This document shows, piece after piece, positions 1-13,828 of a stretch of DNA of 64,000 nucleotides (within the stretch, counting starts at the first letter, position 1; each line of letters starts with the position of its first letter). This DNA comes from Promicromonospora iranensis (lineage in GTDB: Bacteria > Actinomycetota > Actinomycetes > Actinomycetales > Cellulomonadaceae), in contig NZ_JAJQQP010000009.1 of NCBI RefSeq assembly GCF_028994805.1, positions 215,019 to 279,018 on the forward strand. The letters are read 5' to 3'. Under the pieces are notes generated by a model that was not told where the DNA came from, ran no database searches, and saw only the letters and a program-made list of their open reading frames with translations. Position numbers and translations under genes: made by a program.

Positions 1-2
1 GT

Positions 3-728
3 GCCACCGCGGTGCCCGGGGCCCTCGAGTGCCTCGGTCGTCTGAAGCAGGCGGACGCCGTGTCGGTGATCGCCGAGGTGAAGCGCTCGAGCCCGAGCAA
101 GGGCTCGCTCGCGTCGATCGACGACCCTGCGGCGCTCGCCGTCGAGTACGAGACGGGCGGCGCGTCCGCGATCTCCGTGCTCACCGAGCAGCGCCGGTTC
201 AACGGCTCGCTCGCCGACCTGGACGCCGTGCGCGGCCGGGTGGACGTCCCGGTGCTCCGCAAGGACTTCATCGTGACGCCGTACCAGGTGTGGGAGGCGC
301 GAGCGCACGGGGCCGACCTGGTGCTGATCATCGTGGCCGCCCTGGAGCAGACGGTGCTCGAGTCGCTCGTCGAGCGGGTGCACTCGCTCGGCATGACGGC
401 CCTGGTCGAGGCGCACAACCTCGAGGAGGTCCGCCGGGCGGTCGACGCCGGGGCGCGGGTGGTGGGCGTCAACGCCCGCAACCTGAAGACCCTCGAGCTG
501 GACCGCGGCCTGTTCCGCAGCCTCGCCGAGTACATCCCGGACGACGTGATCAAGATCGCGGAGTCCGGCATCCGAGGTCCGCACGACGTGATGGAGATGG
601 CCCGCGCGGGCGCCGACGGCGTCCTGGTGGGCGAGGCCCTGGTGACCGACGGCGCGCCGCGCGCCTCGGTGGCCGACCTCGTCGCAGCGGGTTCGCACCC
701 GTCGCTGCGGTCCGTCCGTCCGGCTTGA
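3..728 (+). CDS. trpC: Indole-3-glycerol phosphate synthase, 5'-truncated by window edge
   Basis: Converts carboxyphenylaminodeoxyribulose phosphate to indole-3-glycerol phosphate in tryptophan synthesis. The open frame runs from base 3 with no start inside the window, so roughly the first 20-30 residues are missing; 241 residues are visible. The family motif [11 protein letters not shown] with the catalytic lysine is near the visible N-terminus, followed by the TIM-barrel segments [19 protein letters not shown] and IAESGI, and the phosphate-binding segment [12 protein letters not shown]. It is 11 bp upstream of trpB on the same strand, as expected for a trp operon. Identification is secure; only the 5' end is unknown. 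Confidence 0.96.
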   Translation, partial: ATAVPGALECLGRLKQADAVSVIAEVKRSSPSKGSLASIDDPAALAVEYETGGASAISVLTEQRRFNGSLADLDAVRGRVDVPVLRKDFIVTPYQVWEARAHGADLVLIIVAALEQTVLESLVERVHSLGMTALVEAHNLEEVRRAVDAGARVVGVNARNLKTLELDRGLFRSLAEYIPDDVIKIAESGIRGPHDVMEMARAGADGVLVGEALVTDGAPRASVADLVAAGSHPSLRSVRPA

Positions 729-739
729 AGGGGTCCGAG

Positions 740-2014
740 GTGACCGACGTGAAGCTGTCCGACGTCTCCGGTCCGTACTTCGGCGAGTACGGCGGGCGCT
801 ACGTGCCCGAGGCGCTCATCGCCGCGCTCGACGAGCTGGACACCGAGTTCCGCAAGGCGGCCGACGACCCCGAGTTCGCGGCGGAGCTGCAGCGCCTGCA
901 CCGGGAGTACACGGGCCGGCCGAGCGCGCTGACCGAGGTGCAGCGGTTCGCCGCGCACACGGGTGAGGCGCGCGTGTTCCTCAAGCGTGAGGACCTGAAC
1001 CACACCGGCTCGCACAAGATCAACAACGTGCTGGGCCAGGCCCTGCTGGTCAAGCGCATGGGCAAGAAGCGCCTCATCGCCGAGACGGGGGCCGGCCAGC
1101 ACGGCGTCGCCACCGCCACCGCCGCAGCCCTGATGGACCTCGAGTGCGTGGTCTACATGGGCGAGGAGGACACCCGGCGCCAGGCGCTGAACGTGGCACG
1201 CATGCGCCTGCTCGGTGCCGAGGTGGTGCCGGTGAAGATCGGCTCGCGCACGCTCAAGGACGCGATCAACGAGGCGCTGCGGGACTGGGTGGCCAACGTC
1301 GAGACCACCCACTACCTCCTGGGCACCGTGACGGGCCCGCACCCCTTCCCCGAGATGGTGCGTCAGTTCCACCGCATCATCGGCGAGGAGGCGCGCGAGC
1401 AGATCCTGGAGCGCACCGGCCGCCTGCCCGACGTCGTCGCGGCGTGCGTGGGCGGCGGGTCCAACGCGCTCGGCATCTTCAACGCGTTCCTCGACGACAA
1501 GGGCGTCGAGCTGCGCGGCTTCGAGGCCGGCGGCGAGGGCATCGAGTCGGGGCGCCACGCGGCCCGGTTCAGCGGCGGCGCGCTGGGCGTGCTGCACGGT
1601 GCCCGCTCCTACCTGCTGCAGGACGACGACGGCCAGACCCTGCCCAGCCACTCCGTCTCGGCCGGTCTCGACTATCCGAGCGTCGGCCCGGCCCACGCCT
1701 GGCTGCACGACCTGGGCCGCGCGACCTACGAGCCGGTGACCGACGACGAGGCCATGGAGGCGTTCCGCCTGCTGTGCCGCACCGAGGGGATCATCCCGGC
1801 GATCGAGTCGGCGCACGCCCTCGCGGGCGCGATGCGCGTGGGCAAGGCCGCGGCGGCAGAAGGCCGCACCGGACCCGACGGCGAGCCGCTTCTGATCCTC
1901 GTGAACCTCTCCGGTCGCGGCGACAAGGACGTGGCGACGGCGGCCCGCTGGTTCGGGCTGCTCGACGAGGGTGTGGCGACGGAAGAGCTCGAGCGGCAGG
2001 AGGGCCGGGGATGA
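740..2014 (+). CDS. trpB: Tryptophan synthase beta chain
   Basis: PLP enzyme that condenses indole with serine to give tryptophan, working as an alpha2beta2 complex with TrpA. The GTG at 740 gives 424 aa, normal for the family; the frame stays open upstream through trpC, but those residues are only a shadow of trpC. The PLP lysine is K93 in HTGSHKINN. Other family motifs are [11 protein letters not shown] near the N-terminus, [10 protein letters not shown], the phosphate-binding CVGGGSNA, and [11 protein letters not shown]. It starts 11 bp after trpC and its stop overlaps the trpA start (ATGA), so the two subunits are probably translationally coupled. Confidence 0.97.
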   Translation: MTDVKLSDVSGPYFGEYGGRYVPEALIAALDELDTEFRKAADDPEFAAELQRLHREYTGRPSALTEVQRFAAHTGEARVFLKREDLNHTGSHKINNVLGQALLVKRMGKKRLIAETGAGQHGVATATAAALMDLECVVYMGEEDTRRQALNVARMRLLGAEVVPVKIGSRTLKDAINEALRDWVANVETTHYLLGTVTGPHPFPEMVRQFHRIIGEEAREQILERTGRLPDVVAACVGGGSNALGIFNAFLDDKGVELRGFEAGGEGIESGRHAARFSGGALGVLHGARSYLLQDDDGQTLPSHSVSAGLDYPSVGPAHAWLHDLGRATYEPVTDDEAMEAFRLLCRTEGIIPAIESAHALAGAMRVGKAAAAEGRTGPDGEPLLILVNLSGRGDKDVATAARWFGLLDEGVATEELERQEGRG

Positions 2015-2943
2015 GCACTGTGACAGAGCCGGCCACCGGGCCGCAGACGGGGTCGAGCACGAGCGACCTGATCGCCCGGCTGCGTGCGCAGGAGAACCGC
2101 CCCGCGCTGGTGGGCTACCTGCCGGTGGGCTACCCGACCGTGGACCGGTCGGTGGAGGCCCTCAAGACGCTGATCGACCACGGCACGGACGTCATCGAGC
2201 TCGGCGTGCCGTACACGGACCCCGTGCTGGACGGCCCGGTCATCCAGGCCGCCGCGCAGGGCGCGCTCGACGCCGGTGCCCGCGTGCGGGACGTCTTCCG
2301 TGTGGTGCGGGAGCTGACCGAGTACGCGCCGCACGTGCCCGTGCTGGTCATGACCTACTGGAACCCGGTGCTCAAGTACGGGGCGGACGCGTTCGCGCGC
2401 GACCTGGCCGCCGCGGGCGCCGCCGGTCTGATCACGCCCGACCTCATCCCCGACGAGGCCGGAGACTGGCTGGCCGCCAGCGAGACGCACGGGCTGGACC
2501 GCGTGTTCCTCGTGGCCCCGAGCTCGACGCCGGAACGGCTGCGGCTCACCGTCGCCGCCTCGCGCGGGTTCGTCTACGCGGCGTCGCTCATGGGTGTGAC
2601 GGGGGAGCGGAGCCAGGTGGGCTCGCGCGCCGAGCAGCTCGTGGCCGACACCCGCGCGGCCGGTGCCGTCAACGTCTGCGTGGGCCTCGGCGTCTCCACC
2701 GGTGCGCAGGCCGCCCAGGTGGGCCGCTTCGCCGACGGCGTCATCGTCGGCTCCGCGATGGTGCGTCCGCTGCTGTCGGACGGCCCGCTGACCGAGGACG
2801 AGTGGGCCGCCCGTCTCACGGATCTGGCCGAGGTGACGGAGGACCTCGCCGCCGGGGTACGGTCTGCCCGCGCTACCGCGCCCACTGACCCATCCGCTGC
2901 CGTCACGCCCGGCGGCGCGACGACACCCGGAGAGGCCCCGTGA
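2011..2943 (+). CDS. trpA: Tryptophan synthase alpha chain
   Basis: Cleaves indole-3-glycerol phosphate to indole and glyceraldehyde-3-phosphate and passes indole to TrpB. The ATG at 2011 overlaps the trpB stop and follows a good ribosome site (GGAGGG). The product is 310 aa, with a TIM barrel and the active-site stretch [14 protein letters not shown]. It also has [23 protein letters not shown] and the phosphate-binding [11 protein letters not shown]. The last ~40 residues are an Ala/Pro/Thr-rich tail beyond the usual ~265-270 aa. Its stop overlaps the lgt start (GTGA). Confidence 0.96.
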   Translation: MSTVTEPATGPQTGSSTSDLIARLRAQENRPALVGYLPVGYPTVDRSVEALKTLIDHGTDVIELGVPYTDPVLDGPVIQAAAQGALDAGARVRDVFRVVRELTEYAPHVPVLVMTYWNPVLKYGADAFARDLAAAGAAGLITPDLIPDEAGDWLAASETHGLDRVFLVAPSSTPERLRLTVAASRGFVYAASLMGVTGERSQVGSRAEQLVADTRAAGAVNVCVGLGVSTGAQAAQVGRFADGVIVGSAMVRPLLSDGPLTEDEWAARLTDLAEVTEDLAAGVRSARATAPTDPSAAVTPGGATTPGEAP

Positions 2944-4040
2944 CGCTGCTGACCGCACTGCCGGCATCTCTGTCCGTCGAGCTGCCTGCGTTGCTGCCCG
3001 CTGCCGTGGTCGCCGAGATACCCAGCCCTACCGAGCACACCTGGTTCCTCGGGATCTTCCCGCTGCGCGCGTACGCGCTGGCCATCCTCGCGGGGATCGT
3101 CGTCGCCCTCTGGATGACCGCCAGGCGCTGGAAGGCGCGTGGCGGCCGCCCCGAGGACGTCCTGGACATCGCGTTCTGGGCGGTGCCGTTCGGCATCGTC
3201 GGGGGCCGGATCTATCACGTGCTCTCGTCGCCGGACCGGTACTTCGGTGAGAACTTCTCGGGCGGGGGCGAGCCGATCACGGCGCTCTACGTCTGGGAGG
3301 GCGGCCTCGGCATCTGGGGCGCGGTGGCGTTCGGCGCCGTCGGGGCCTGGCTGGGCTGCCGCCAGAAGGGCGTCCGGCTCTCGTCCTTCGCCGACGCCGT
3401 GGCCCCCGGGCTCCTGGTGGCGCAGGCCGTCGGCCGTCTCGGCAACTGGTTCAACCAGGAGCTGTACGGGCGGCCCACCGAGCTGCCCTGGGGCCTGCGG
3501 ATCGACGCCGAGTACCTGGTGTCGAACCCGGCGACGGGTGTGGCGTACCCGGAGGGAACGCTGTTCCACCCGACGTTCCTGTACGAGCTCCTGTGGTGCC
3601 TCGTCATGGCTGGGCTTCTGCTTTTTCTCGACCGTCGGTTCAAGTTGGGTCATGGACGGGTATTCTGGGCGTACGTCCTGCTCTACACTCTCGGACGGGT
3701 CTGGATCGAGATGCTCCGCATCGACGATGCGGAGCTGGTGCTGGGGCTACGCCTCAACGTCTGGACGTCGATCCTCCTGGGCCTCGTGGCCCTGGTGGTC
3801 TCGGTGGTGCTGGCTCGGAAGTTCCCCACCAGGGAAGAGTCGGTACGGCTGCGGCCTGCGGGGGATGATCCGTCGGCCGGACCTGGGGCCGATCCTGAGC
3901 CTGACCCAGCAGGCGAACGAGCAAGTGACCCAGCGAGTGAGCCAGCAAGTGAAGGGACCGGCGAGGCAGCTGCCTCGCCGGAGGAAGAGAAGACAGCAGC
4001 AGTGGAGGAGTCCGACGCGGACACCTCCGCGCGCACCTGA
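2940..4040 (+). CDS. lgt: Prolipoprotein diacylglyceryl transferase
   Basis: Integral membrane enzyme that transfers diacylglycerol from phosphatidylglycerol to the lipobox cysteine of prolipoproteins, the first step of lipoprotein maturation. The GTG at 2940 overlaps the trpA stop. The product is 366 aa with about seven hydrophobic segments. Family motifs are GGRIYH and the Lgt signature GRLGNWFNQELYG, plus HPTFLYE. The last ~75 residues are a hydrophilic tail rich in E, P, A and S, which is common in actinobacterial Lgt and dispensable for the fold. Its place after trpCBA is typical of actinobacteria. A likely client in this window is the lipoprotein at 19599. Confidence 0.95.
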   Translation: MTLLTALPASLSVELPALLPAAVVAEIPSPTEHTWFLGIFPLRAYALAILAGIVVALWMTARRWKARGGRPEDVLDIAFWAVPFGIVGGRIYHVLSSPDRYFGENFSGGGEPITALYVWEGGLGIWGAVAFGAVGAWLGCRQKGVRLSSFADAVAPGLLVAQAVGRLGNWFNQELYGRPTELPWGLRIDAEYLVSNPATGVAYPEGTLFHPTFLYELLWCLVMAGLLLFLDRRFKLGHGRVFWAYVLLYTLGRVWIEMLRIDDAELVLGLRLNVWTSILLGLVALVVSVVLARKFPTREESVRLRPAGDDPSAGPGADPEPDPAGERASDPASEPASEGTGEAAASPEEEKTAAVEESDADTSART

Positions 4041-4155
4041 GGGGCACGGCCGCCGGGACCACCGGACGACGAGCCCCCTGACCGACCGGGCCGCCGTCGT
4101 CCCGGACCATCGCAAGGAACTGCGCCCGGCTACGGCCGGGTGCCTGTGAGGACCC

Positions 4156-8719
<4,564 letters not shown>

Positions 8720-8727
<8 letters not shown>

Positions 8728-10198
8728 CCCCAGAGGATTCCTCAAGGTCACCGAGCGGGAGCTCCCGCCGAACCGGCCCGTCGAGGTCCGGCTGCGCGAC
8801 TGGAAGGACACCCACGCGCACCGCGAGGACGGGCAGCCGTTCCTCAAGGAGCAGGCCGGCCGCTGCATGGACTGCGGCGTGCCGTTCTGTCACCAGGGCT
8901 GCCCGCTGGGCAACCTGATCCCGGACTGGAACGACCTCGTGTGGCGCGGGCAGTGGGCCGACGCCATCGACCGCCTGCACGCGACCAACAACTTCCCGGA
9001 GTTCACGGGCCGCGTGTGCCCGGCGCCGTGCGAGTCGTCCTGCGTGCTGAGCATCAACCAGCCCGCGGTGACCATCAAGAACGTCGAGGTCTCGATCATC
9101 GACGAGGCGTTCGCCCGCGGTCTGGTCACGCCGCACGTCCCGGAGCGGCTCACGGGCTCCACGGTCGCCGTCGTGGGGTCCGGCCCCGCCGGCCTCGCCG
9201 CGGCGCAGCAGCTCACGCGCGCCGGCCACACGGTCGTCGTCTACGAGCGGGACGACGCCGTCGGTGGCCTCCTGCGCTACGGCATCCCGGACTTCAAGCT
9301 CGAGAAGCTGCACATCGACCGCCGACTGGCGCAGATGGAGGCCGAGGGCACCCGCTTCCGGACCGGCGTCGCGATCGGCACGGACATGAGCTGGGACGCC
9401 CTGCGGCGCCGGTTCGACGCGGTGGTGGTCGCCACCGGTGCCACCGTGCCGCGCGACCTGGCGCTGCCCGGGCGGGATCTGGCGGGCATCCACTTCGCCA
9501 TGGACTACCTGACCCCCGCCAACGAGGCGGTGCGCGCCGGCACGCCCGACGTCCTGCCGGAGGGTGCGCCGTCCGCTGCGGGCAAGCACGTGATCATCAT
9601 CGGCGGCGGCGACACCGGTTCGGACTGCCTCGGCACCGCGCTGCGCCAGGGCGCCGCGAGCGTCACCACCCTCGCGATCGGCAAGAAGCCGCCGCTCGAG
9701 CGCCCGGCGAACCAGCCGTGGCCGACCGACCCCATCCTGTTCGAGGTCTCGACCTCGCACGAGGAGGGCGGCGAGCGCACCTACCTCGCCTCGACGGTGG
9801 AGTTCGTGCCGGACGCCGAGGGCAACGTCCGCGCGCTCAAGGTCGCGGAGACCCAGTACCTGCCCGACGGCCGCCGCGCCGCCACCCCCGGCACCGAGCG
9901 CGAGATCCCCGCGGACCTCGTGCTCGTGGCCATGGGCTTCACGGGCCCCGAGACCGGCGTGCTCGAGGAGCAGACCGGCATCGAGATCACCGAGCGTGGT
10001 CTGGTGGCGCGCGGCGACGACTACGCTGCAAGCCTGCCCGGAGTTTTTGTCGCCGGCGACGCCGGTCGCGGGCAGTCCCTCATCGTGTGGGCCATCGCGG
10101 AGGGCCGCGCCGCGGCCGCCGCGGCTGATACCTACCTGCAGGGCAGCACCGAGCTGCCTGCCCCGGTGCGTCCGCGCACGCTCGCTCTGCGGTCGTGA
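8720..10198 (+). CDS. gltD: Glutamate synthase small subunit
   Basis: Flavoprotein that oxidises NADPH and passes electrons through Fe-S centres to GltB. The GTG at 8720, 8 bp inside gltB and preceded by GGAGG, gives 492 aa, the usual size; the open frame upstream is a shadow of gltB. The N-terminal Fe-S cysteines are C49, C52, C57 and C61 ([13 protein letters not shown]) with a second set in CPAPCESSC. The FAD dinucleotide fold is [12 protein letters not shown] and the NADPH fold is [12 protein letters not shown]. The C-terminal FAD motif is [18 protein letters not shown]. Overlap with gltB implies coupled 1:1 synthesis. Confidence 0.97.
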
Positions 10199-10256
10199 CC
10201 GGAGAACCCGCCCGGGAGTTGTTCACCCCCACAGGGCGCTGCGGCGCCCACCTGCC

Positions 10257-10262
10257 TAGGCT
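10257..10262 (+). promoter_or_regulatory. -10 element for leaderless pyk
   Basis: TAGGCT ends 6 bp before the pyk ATG, so transcription should begin at or next to the start codon; there is no Shine-Dalgarno sequence in between. No convincing -35 is visible. This is inferred from spacing and matches at least six other genes in the window. Confidence 0.55.
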
Positions 10263-10268
10263 GGAGAC

Positions 10269-11705
10269 ATGCGCAGAGCCAAGATCGTGTGCACCATCGG
10301 ACCCGCCACGGAGTCCCCGGAGATGCTCCGGGAACTCGTAGACGCCGGCATGAACGTGGCGCGGATCAACCGCAGCCACGGCGAGCAGGAAGCGCACGCG
10401 GCCGTCTACCGTCACGTGCGAGAGGCCGCGAAGGCGGCCGGAAAATCGGTCGCGGTACTCGTCGACCTGCAGGGCCCCAAGATCCGGCTCGGCCGGTTCG
10501 CGGGGGACGAAAAGCATTTCTTGAACAAGGGCGACACCTTCACCATCACGACCGAGGACGTCCTCGGTACCCAGGAGATCGTGTCGACCACCCACAAGGG
10601 TCTGCCGAACGACGCCCAGGTGGGCGACCCGCTGCTGATCGACGACGGCAAGGTGCGCGTGCGCGTCACCGCCGTCGAGGGGCCGCGTGTCATCACCGAG
10701 GTCGAGGTCCCGGGACCCGTCTCGAACAACAAGGGCATCAACCTGCCCGGTGTCGCGGTCTCCGTGCCGGCGCTGTCCGACAAGGACGAGTCGGACCTGC
10801 GCTGGGCCCTCAAGCTCGGTGCCGACTTCATCGCGCTGTCGTTCGTGCGGTCCGCCAAGGACTACGAGGACGTCCGCCGGGTGATGGAGGAGGAGGGCCG
10901 CACGGTCCCCGTCATCGCCAAGATCGAGAAGCCGCAGGCCGTGGACAACCTCGCCGAGGTCATCGCCGCGTTCGACGGTGTCATGGTGGCGCGCGGCGAC
11001 CTCGCGGTCGAGATGCCGCTGGAGCAGGTGCCGCTCGTGCAGAAGCGCATCGTCGAGATGGCGCGGCGCAACGCCAAGCCGGTCATCGTCGCCACGCAGG
11101 TGCTCGAGTCCATGACGACGTCGCCCACGCCGACGCGCGCCGAGGCGTCGGACTGCGCCAACGCGGTGCTCGACGGTGCCGACGCCGTGATGCTGTCGGG
11201 TGAGACGTCGGTGGGCGACTACCCGATCGTCACGGTCGAGACCATGGCCCGGATCATCGAGGCCACCGAGCAGGCGGGCCGGGAGCGCATCGCGCCGCTC
11301 GGCTCCACGCCGCACACGCGCGGTGGCGCCATCACGCGTGCCGCCGCCGAGATCGGCGAGACGCTCGGGGTCAAGTACCTCGTGACGTTCACGCAGTCGG
11401 GCGACTCCGCACGCCGGATGTCCCGCCTGCGCTCGTCGATCCCGCTGCTCGCCTTCACGCCGGAGCAGCACGTGGCCAACACGCTCGCCCTCACCTGGGG
11501 CACCACCGAGTACCTGGTGCCCAAGGTCGAGAACGTCGACGCGATGGTCGACCAGGTGGACCTGACCCTGCAGGACCAGGGCCTCGCCGAGAAGGGCGAC
11601 CTGGTCGTCGTGGTCTCGGGTGCGCCGGTCGGCGTGCCGGGTACCACCAACTCGATCCTGGTGCACCGCATCGGGTCGCACGTCGACGGCCGCAGCGTCG
11701 TCTGA
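10269..11705 (+). CDS. pyk: Pyruvate kinase
   Basis: Final step of glycolysis: phosphoenolpyruvate plus ADP to pyruvate plus ATP. At 478 aa it has normal bacterial length. It begins MRRAKIVCTIGPA with no extra N-terminal domain. The active-site barrel contains ARINRSHGE, LVDLQGPKIRLG and the catalytic-lysine strand VIAKIEKPQA. MVARGDLAVEMP provides metal ligands, and the signature continues through TPTRAEASDCANAVLDGADA and SGETS. The C-terminal allosteric-type domain is intact (ITRAAAEIGETLG to the end). A leaderless promoter precedes it, and a long palindrome made of the 16-bp unit starts 10 bp after the stop. Confidence 0.97.
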   Translation: MRRAKIVCTIGPATESPEMLRELVDAGMNVARINRSHGEQEAHAAVYRHVREAAKAAGKSVAVLVDLQGPKIRLGRFAGDEKHFLNKGDTFTITTEDVLGTQEIVSTTHKGLPNDAQVGDPLLIDDGKVRVRVTAVEGPRVITEVEVPGPVSNNKGINLPGVAVSVPALSDKDESDLRWALKLGADFIALSFVRSAKDYEDVRRVMEEEGRTVPVIAKIEKPQAVDNLAEVIAAFDGVMVARGDLAVEMPLEQVPLVQKRIVEMARRNAKPVIVATQVLESMTTSPTPTRAEASDCANAVLDGADAVMLSGETSVGDYPIVTVETMARIIEATEQAGRERIAPLGSTPHTRGGAITRAAAEIGETLGVKYLVTFTQSGDSARRMSRLRSSIPLLAFTPEQHVANTLALTWGTTEYLVPKVENVDAMVDQVDLTLQDQGLAEKGDLVVVVSGAPVGVPGTTNSILVHRIGSHVDGRSVV

Positions 11706-11714
11706 CCGGCCTGC

Positions 11715-11805
11715 GCCGAGGTAGACCCGTGGCGAGATAGAACTGGGGCCGGACGCCGATCAGCGTTCCGGCCCCAGTTCTGTCTCGCCACGGGTCTACC
11801 TCGGC
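11715..11805 (+). repeat. Long palindrome of 16-bp units (locus 1), 3' of pyk
   Basis: Two 39-bp arms (11715-11753 and 11767-11805) differ at one position and enclose a 13-nt loop. Each arm holds two tandem 16-bp units: on the plus strand CGAGGTAGACCCGTGG (11717-11732) and CGAGATAGAACTGGGG (11733-11748), mirrored on the minus strand. As RNA the single mismatch is a G-U pair, so the hairpin would be almost perfect. It could terminate pyk, but there is no U-tract and it ends 21 bp before the -10 of the next gene. Related units occur at 18518-18577 and 60229-60338. Confidence 0.85.
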
Positions 11806-11839
11806 GAACGCAGGGAAAGATGTCGCTATTGTTCCCGTC

Positions 11840-13564
11840 GTGACCCGTTCATTCCCCTGGACCCGCCTCGGCTTCGCCGCCCTCGTCGTGGTCTCCCTCG
11901 GGCTCGGGTGGTGGGGTCTCGCGCTCGACACCAGCCACCAGCCCGGCCGCACCTGGTGGGACGTCGTCTATCACGACCTCCAGCTCTTCGTGATGGGCGC
12001 CGACCCGGCCAGCAGCGGAGGGCAGCTCTCCTGGCAGCTCCAGGTCGCCCGGTTCCTCGCGCCGGCCACCGCCGTCTACGCGCTGTTCGAGGCGGCGCGC
12101 GCCCTGTTCACCGGGGAGATCCGCCGGTTCAGGGACCGTCGCGCCCGCGACCACGCGATAGTCGTCGGCGAGACCGACGCCGCAGACACGGTCGCCGCCG
12201 CCCTCGAGGCGGCGGGCCACCGGGTGCTGCGCACCCCGGACGCCTCCGGCCTGCACGACGTCGGCCTCACCGGCGCGACGGTCCTGTACGCGTGCGGCGA
12301 CGACTCGGACGAGGCGACGGCGAACGTGCTGACCGTGGCGGAGGCCGAGAACGCCGTCCGCGCCGCAGGCCGGGGCCCCGAGCGGCTGTACGCCCACGTC
12401 AGCGACCCCGACCTCGCTGTCGCCCTCCAGGCGCGGCACCTCAGCTGCGCCGAGCCGGGCGTCGACTTCTTCACGCTCGACGTCATCGCCGCGCAGGCGC
12501 TCGCCGTGCGCGAGGTGCGGCGGATGGTGGACGCTCCGGGCGGTCCGCCCCCGCTGACCCGGGTGCTCGTGGTCGGTTCCGGTGAGTTCGCCAAGGCCCT
12601 CGTGGTGGGCCTGGCGCGCGAGTGGGAGCTCGCCGGGGACGGGGTGCGGCTGGCCGTCGGCCTACTGGCGGACGACGCCGGGCAGGTCGTCGAGGCGCTG
12701 CGGGCACGTTGGTCGCCGGTGGCGGAGAAGATCGAGCTGCGGGTGGCGCCCGCGCTCGGCACGGGCAGCCTCGGGCCGCCCGACGTGGTCTACGTGTGCC
12801 ACTCCTCCGACGGCACGTCCCTGCGGGTGGCCCTCACGGCCACGAAGCTGTGGCACGGTGGCCCGGGGTCGCTCGTGCTCCTGCTGGACGGGCTGGCCGG
12901 GCTGACGGGCGCCTTCGGCACGGAGGCGTCGCGCGTGCTCGACAACCTGGACGGCCGCCTGCGCACGGTGACCATGCGGGACCTGCTCGCCGAGGTCGAG
13001 CGCGAGGAGGCGCGGGCGCACGCCGACATGTACGAGCGGATCGCGCGGTCCGTGCACCACGTGTACCTGCGCAACCAGCGCGAGCGGGGCGTGGGCTGGG
13101 GCTCGGTCCCCGCGATGGTGCGCTGGGAGGACCTGCCCGAGGACCTGCGGGCCTCCAACCGGGGCTGGGTCGTCGGGCTGCCCGAGCGGCTGGCCCGGAT
13201 GGGTGCGACCATCGCGCCGCGCGACGGCGCTCCCGAGGTCGTGTTCGAGGGTGCGGAGCTGGACAAGCTCGCCGAGGCCGAGCACGAGCTGTGGGAGTCG
13301 GTGCGGGTGGCGCAGGGCTGGCGCAGCGGGCCGGTGCGGGACGACGCCGCCAAGGTGCACCCGATGATCGGCGTGCCGTGGGCGGAGCTGCCCGAGGAGA
13401 ACCGGGAGAAGGATCGTGACGTCGTGCGGCTCCTGCCCGAGATCCTCGCGGAGTTCGGCCTGGAGGTCGTGCGGTACGCGGAGGGCTACGGCCACGGCGG
13501 CTACGACGGCGCGGCGGTGGAAGGTGCGGGGATCGCACCGGCCGGGCCGGGCGTCGTCAGGTAG
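11840..13564 (+). CDS. Membrane protein with Rossmann (TrkA/RCK-like) regions and C-terminal RyR domain
   Basis: 574 aa, function unknown. Residues ~9-29 and ~67-90 are hydrophobic and probably membrane-spanning; the loop between them has no TVGYG potassium filter. Two nucleotide-binding-like segments follow, HAIVVGETDAADTVAAAL (~105) and RVLVVGSGEFAKALVVGL (~243), resembling a tandem RCK/TrkA-N region. Residues ~473-541 match the RyR (ryanodine receptor repeat) family: WESVRVAQGWRSGPVRDD, KVHPMIGVPWAELPEE, KDRDVVRLLPEIL. The fold order suggests a ligand-sensing membrane protein, perhaps an ion-handling one (inference). The GTG start follows TATTGT (11827-11832) by 7 bp, a likely leaderless start. 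It stands alone, between the pyk palindrome and a tRNA gene. Confidence 0.8.
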   Translation: MTRSFPWTRLGFAALVVVSLGLGWWGLALDTSHQPGRTWWDVVYHDLQLFVMGADPASSGGQLSWQLQVARFLAPATAVYALFEAARALFTGEIRRFRDRRARDHAIVVGETDAADTVAAALEAAGHRVLRTPDASGLHDVGLTGATVLYACGDDSDEATANVLTVAEAENAVRAAGRGPERLYAHVSDPDLAVALQARHLSCAEPGVDFFTLDVIAAQALAVREVRRMVDAPGGPPPLTRVLVVGSGEFAKALVVGLAREWELAGDGVRLAVGLLADDAGQVVEALRARWSPVAEKIELRVAPALGTGSLGPPDVVYVCHSSDGTSLRVALTATKLWHGGPGSLVLLLDGLAGLTGAFGTEASRVLDNLDGRLRTVTMRDLLAEVEREEARAHADMYERIARSVHHVYLRNQRERGVGWGSVPAMVRWEDLPEDLRASNRGWVVGLPERLARMGATIAPRDGAPEVVFEGAELDKLAEAEHELWESVRVAQGWRSGPVRDDAAKVHPMIGVPWAELPEENREKDRDVVRLLPEILAEFGLEVVRYAEGYGHGGYDGAAVEGAGIAPAGPGVVR

Positions 13565-13652
13565 GCCGCGTCGTCAGGTGCGCCGGCAGAGGGCCGAGAG
13601 CGTTCGCCGTCCGCGTACAGCTCCGCGTACAGCGGTGCGCGACCGTCTCGTG

Positions 13653-13736
13653 TGCCGGGTGTGGGACTCGAACCCACACGCCCTCGCGGGCAGCGCTTTT
13701 TGAGAGCGCCGCGTCTGCCTGTTCCGCCAACCCGGC
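13653..13736 (-). tRNA. tRNA-Leu (anticodon CAA)
   Basis: On the minus strand the 7-bp acceptor stem GCCGGGT pairs with ACCCGGC. The anticodon stem is GCGCT/AGCGC around the loop CTCAAAA, giving anticodon CAA, which reads UUG. A long variable arm (GCCCGCGAGGGC) marks the class II shape of tRNA-Leu, and the T-arm GTGGGTTCGAGTCCCAC is canonical. The discriminator base is A and CCA is not encoded. It lies between two plus-strand genes; no integrase or att-like duplication is nearby. Confidence 0.95.
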
Positions 13737-13815
13737 CTGCGGGGACACGGAAGGTGTCCCGGCGGACATCGAACCACACCCCTGGTCCAGGCCCCAAGCC
13801 CGGGTATGCGGGACG

Positions 13816-13821
13816 TAGGAT
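13816..13821 (+). promoter_or_regulatory. -10 element for leaderless ANTAR regulator
   Basis: TAGGAT is followed after 7 bp by GTG (13829), so the transcript probably begins at this GTG. The in-frame ATG at 13820 overlaps the -10 itself and could not be in such a transcript, which argues for the GTG start. Confidence 0.55.
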
Positions 13822-13828
13822 GTACTCC

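Noticed and set aside
29-739. N-terminal extension of the trpB frame
   Set aside because: The codons upstream of 740 overlap trpC and give an Arg-rich low-complexity sequence; TrpB homologues begin near the GTG at 740.
13653-13736. tRNA-Leu as an integration hotspot
   Set aside because: No integrase gene, no duplicated tRNA 3' end and no island-like cargo next to it; both neighbours look resident.
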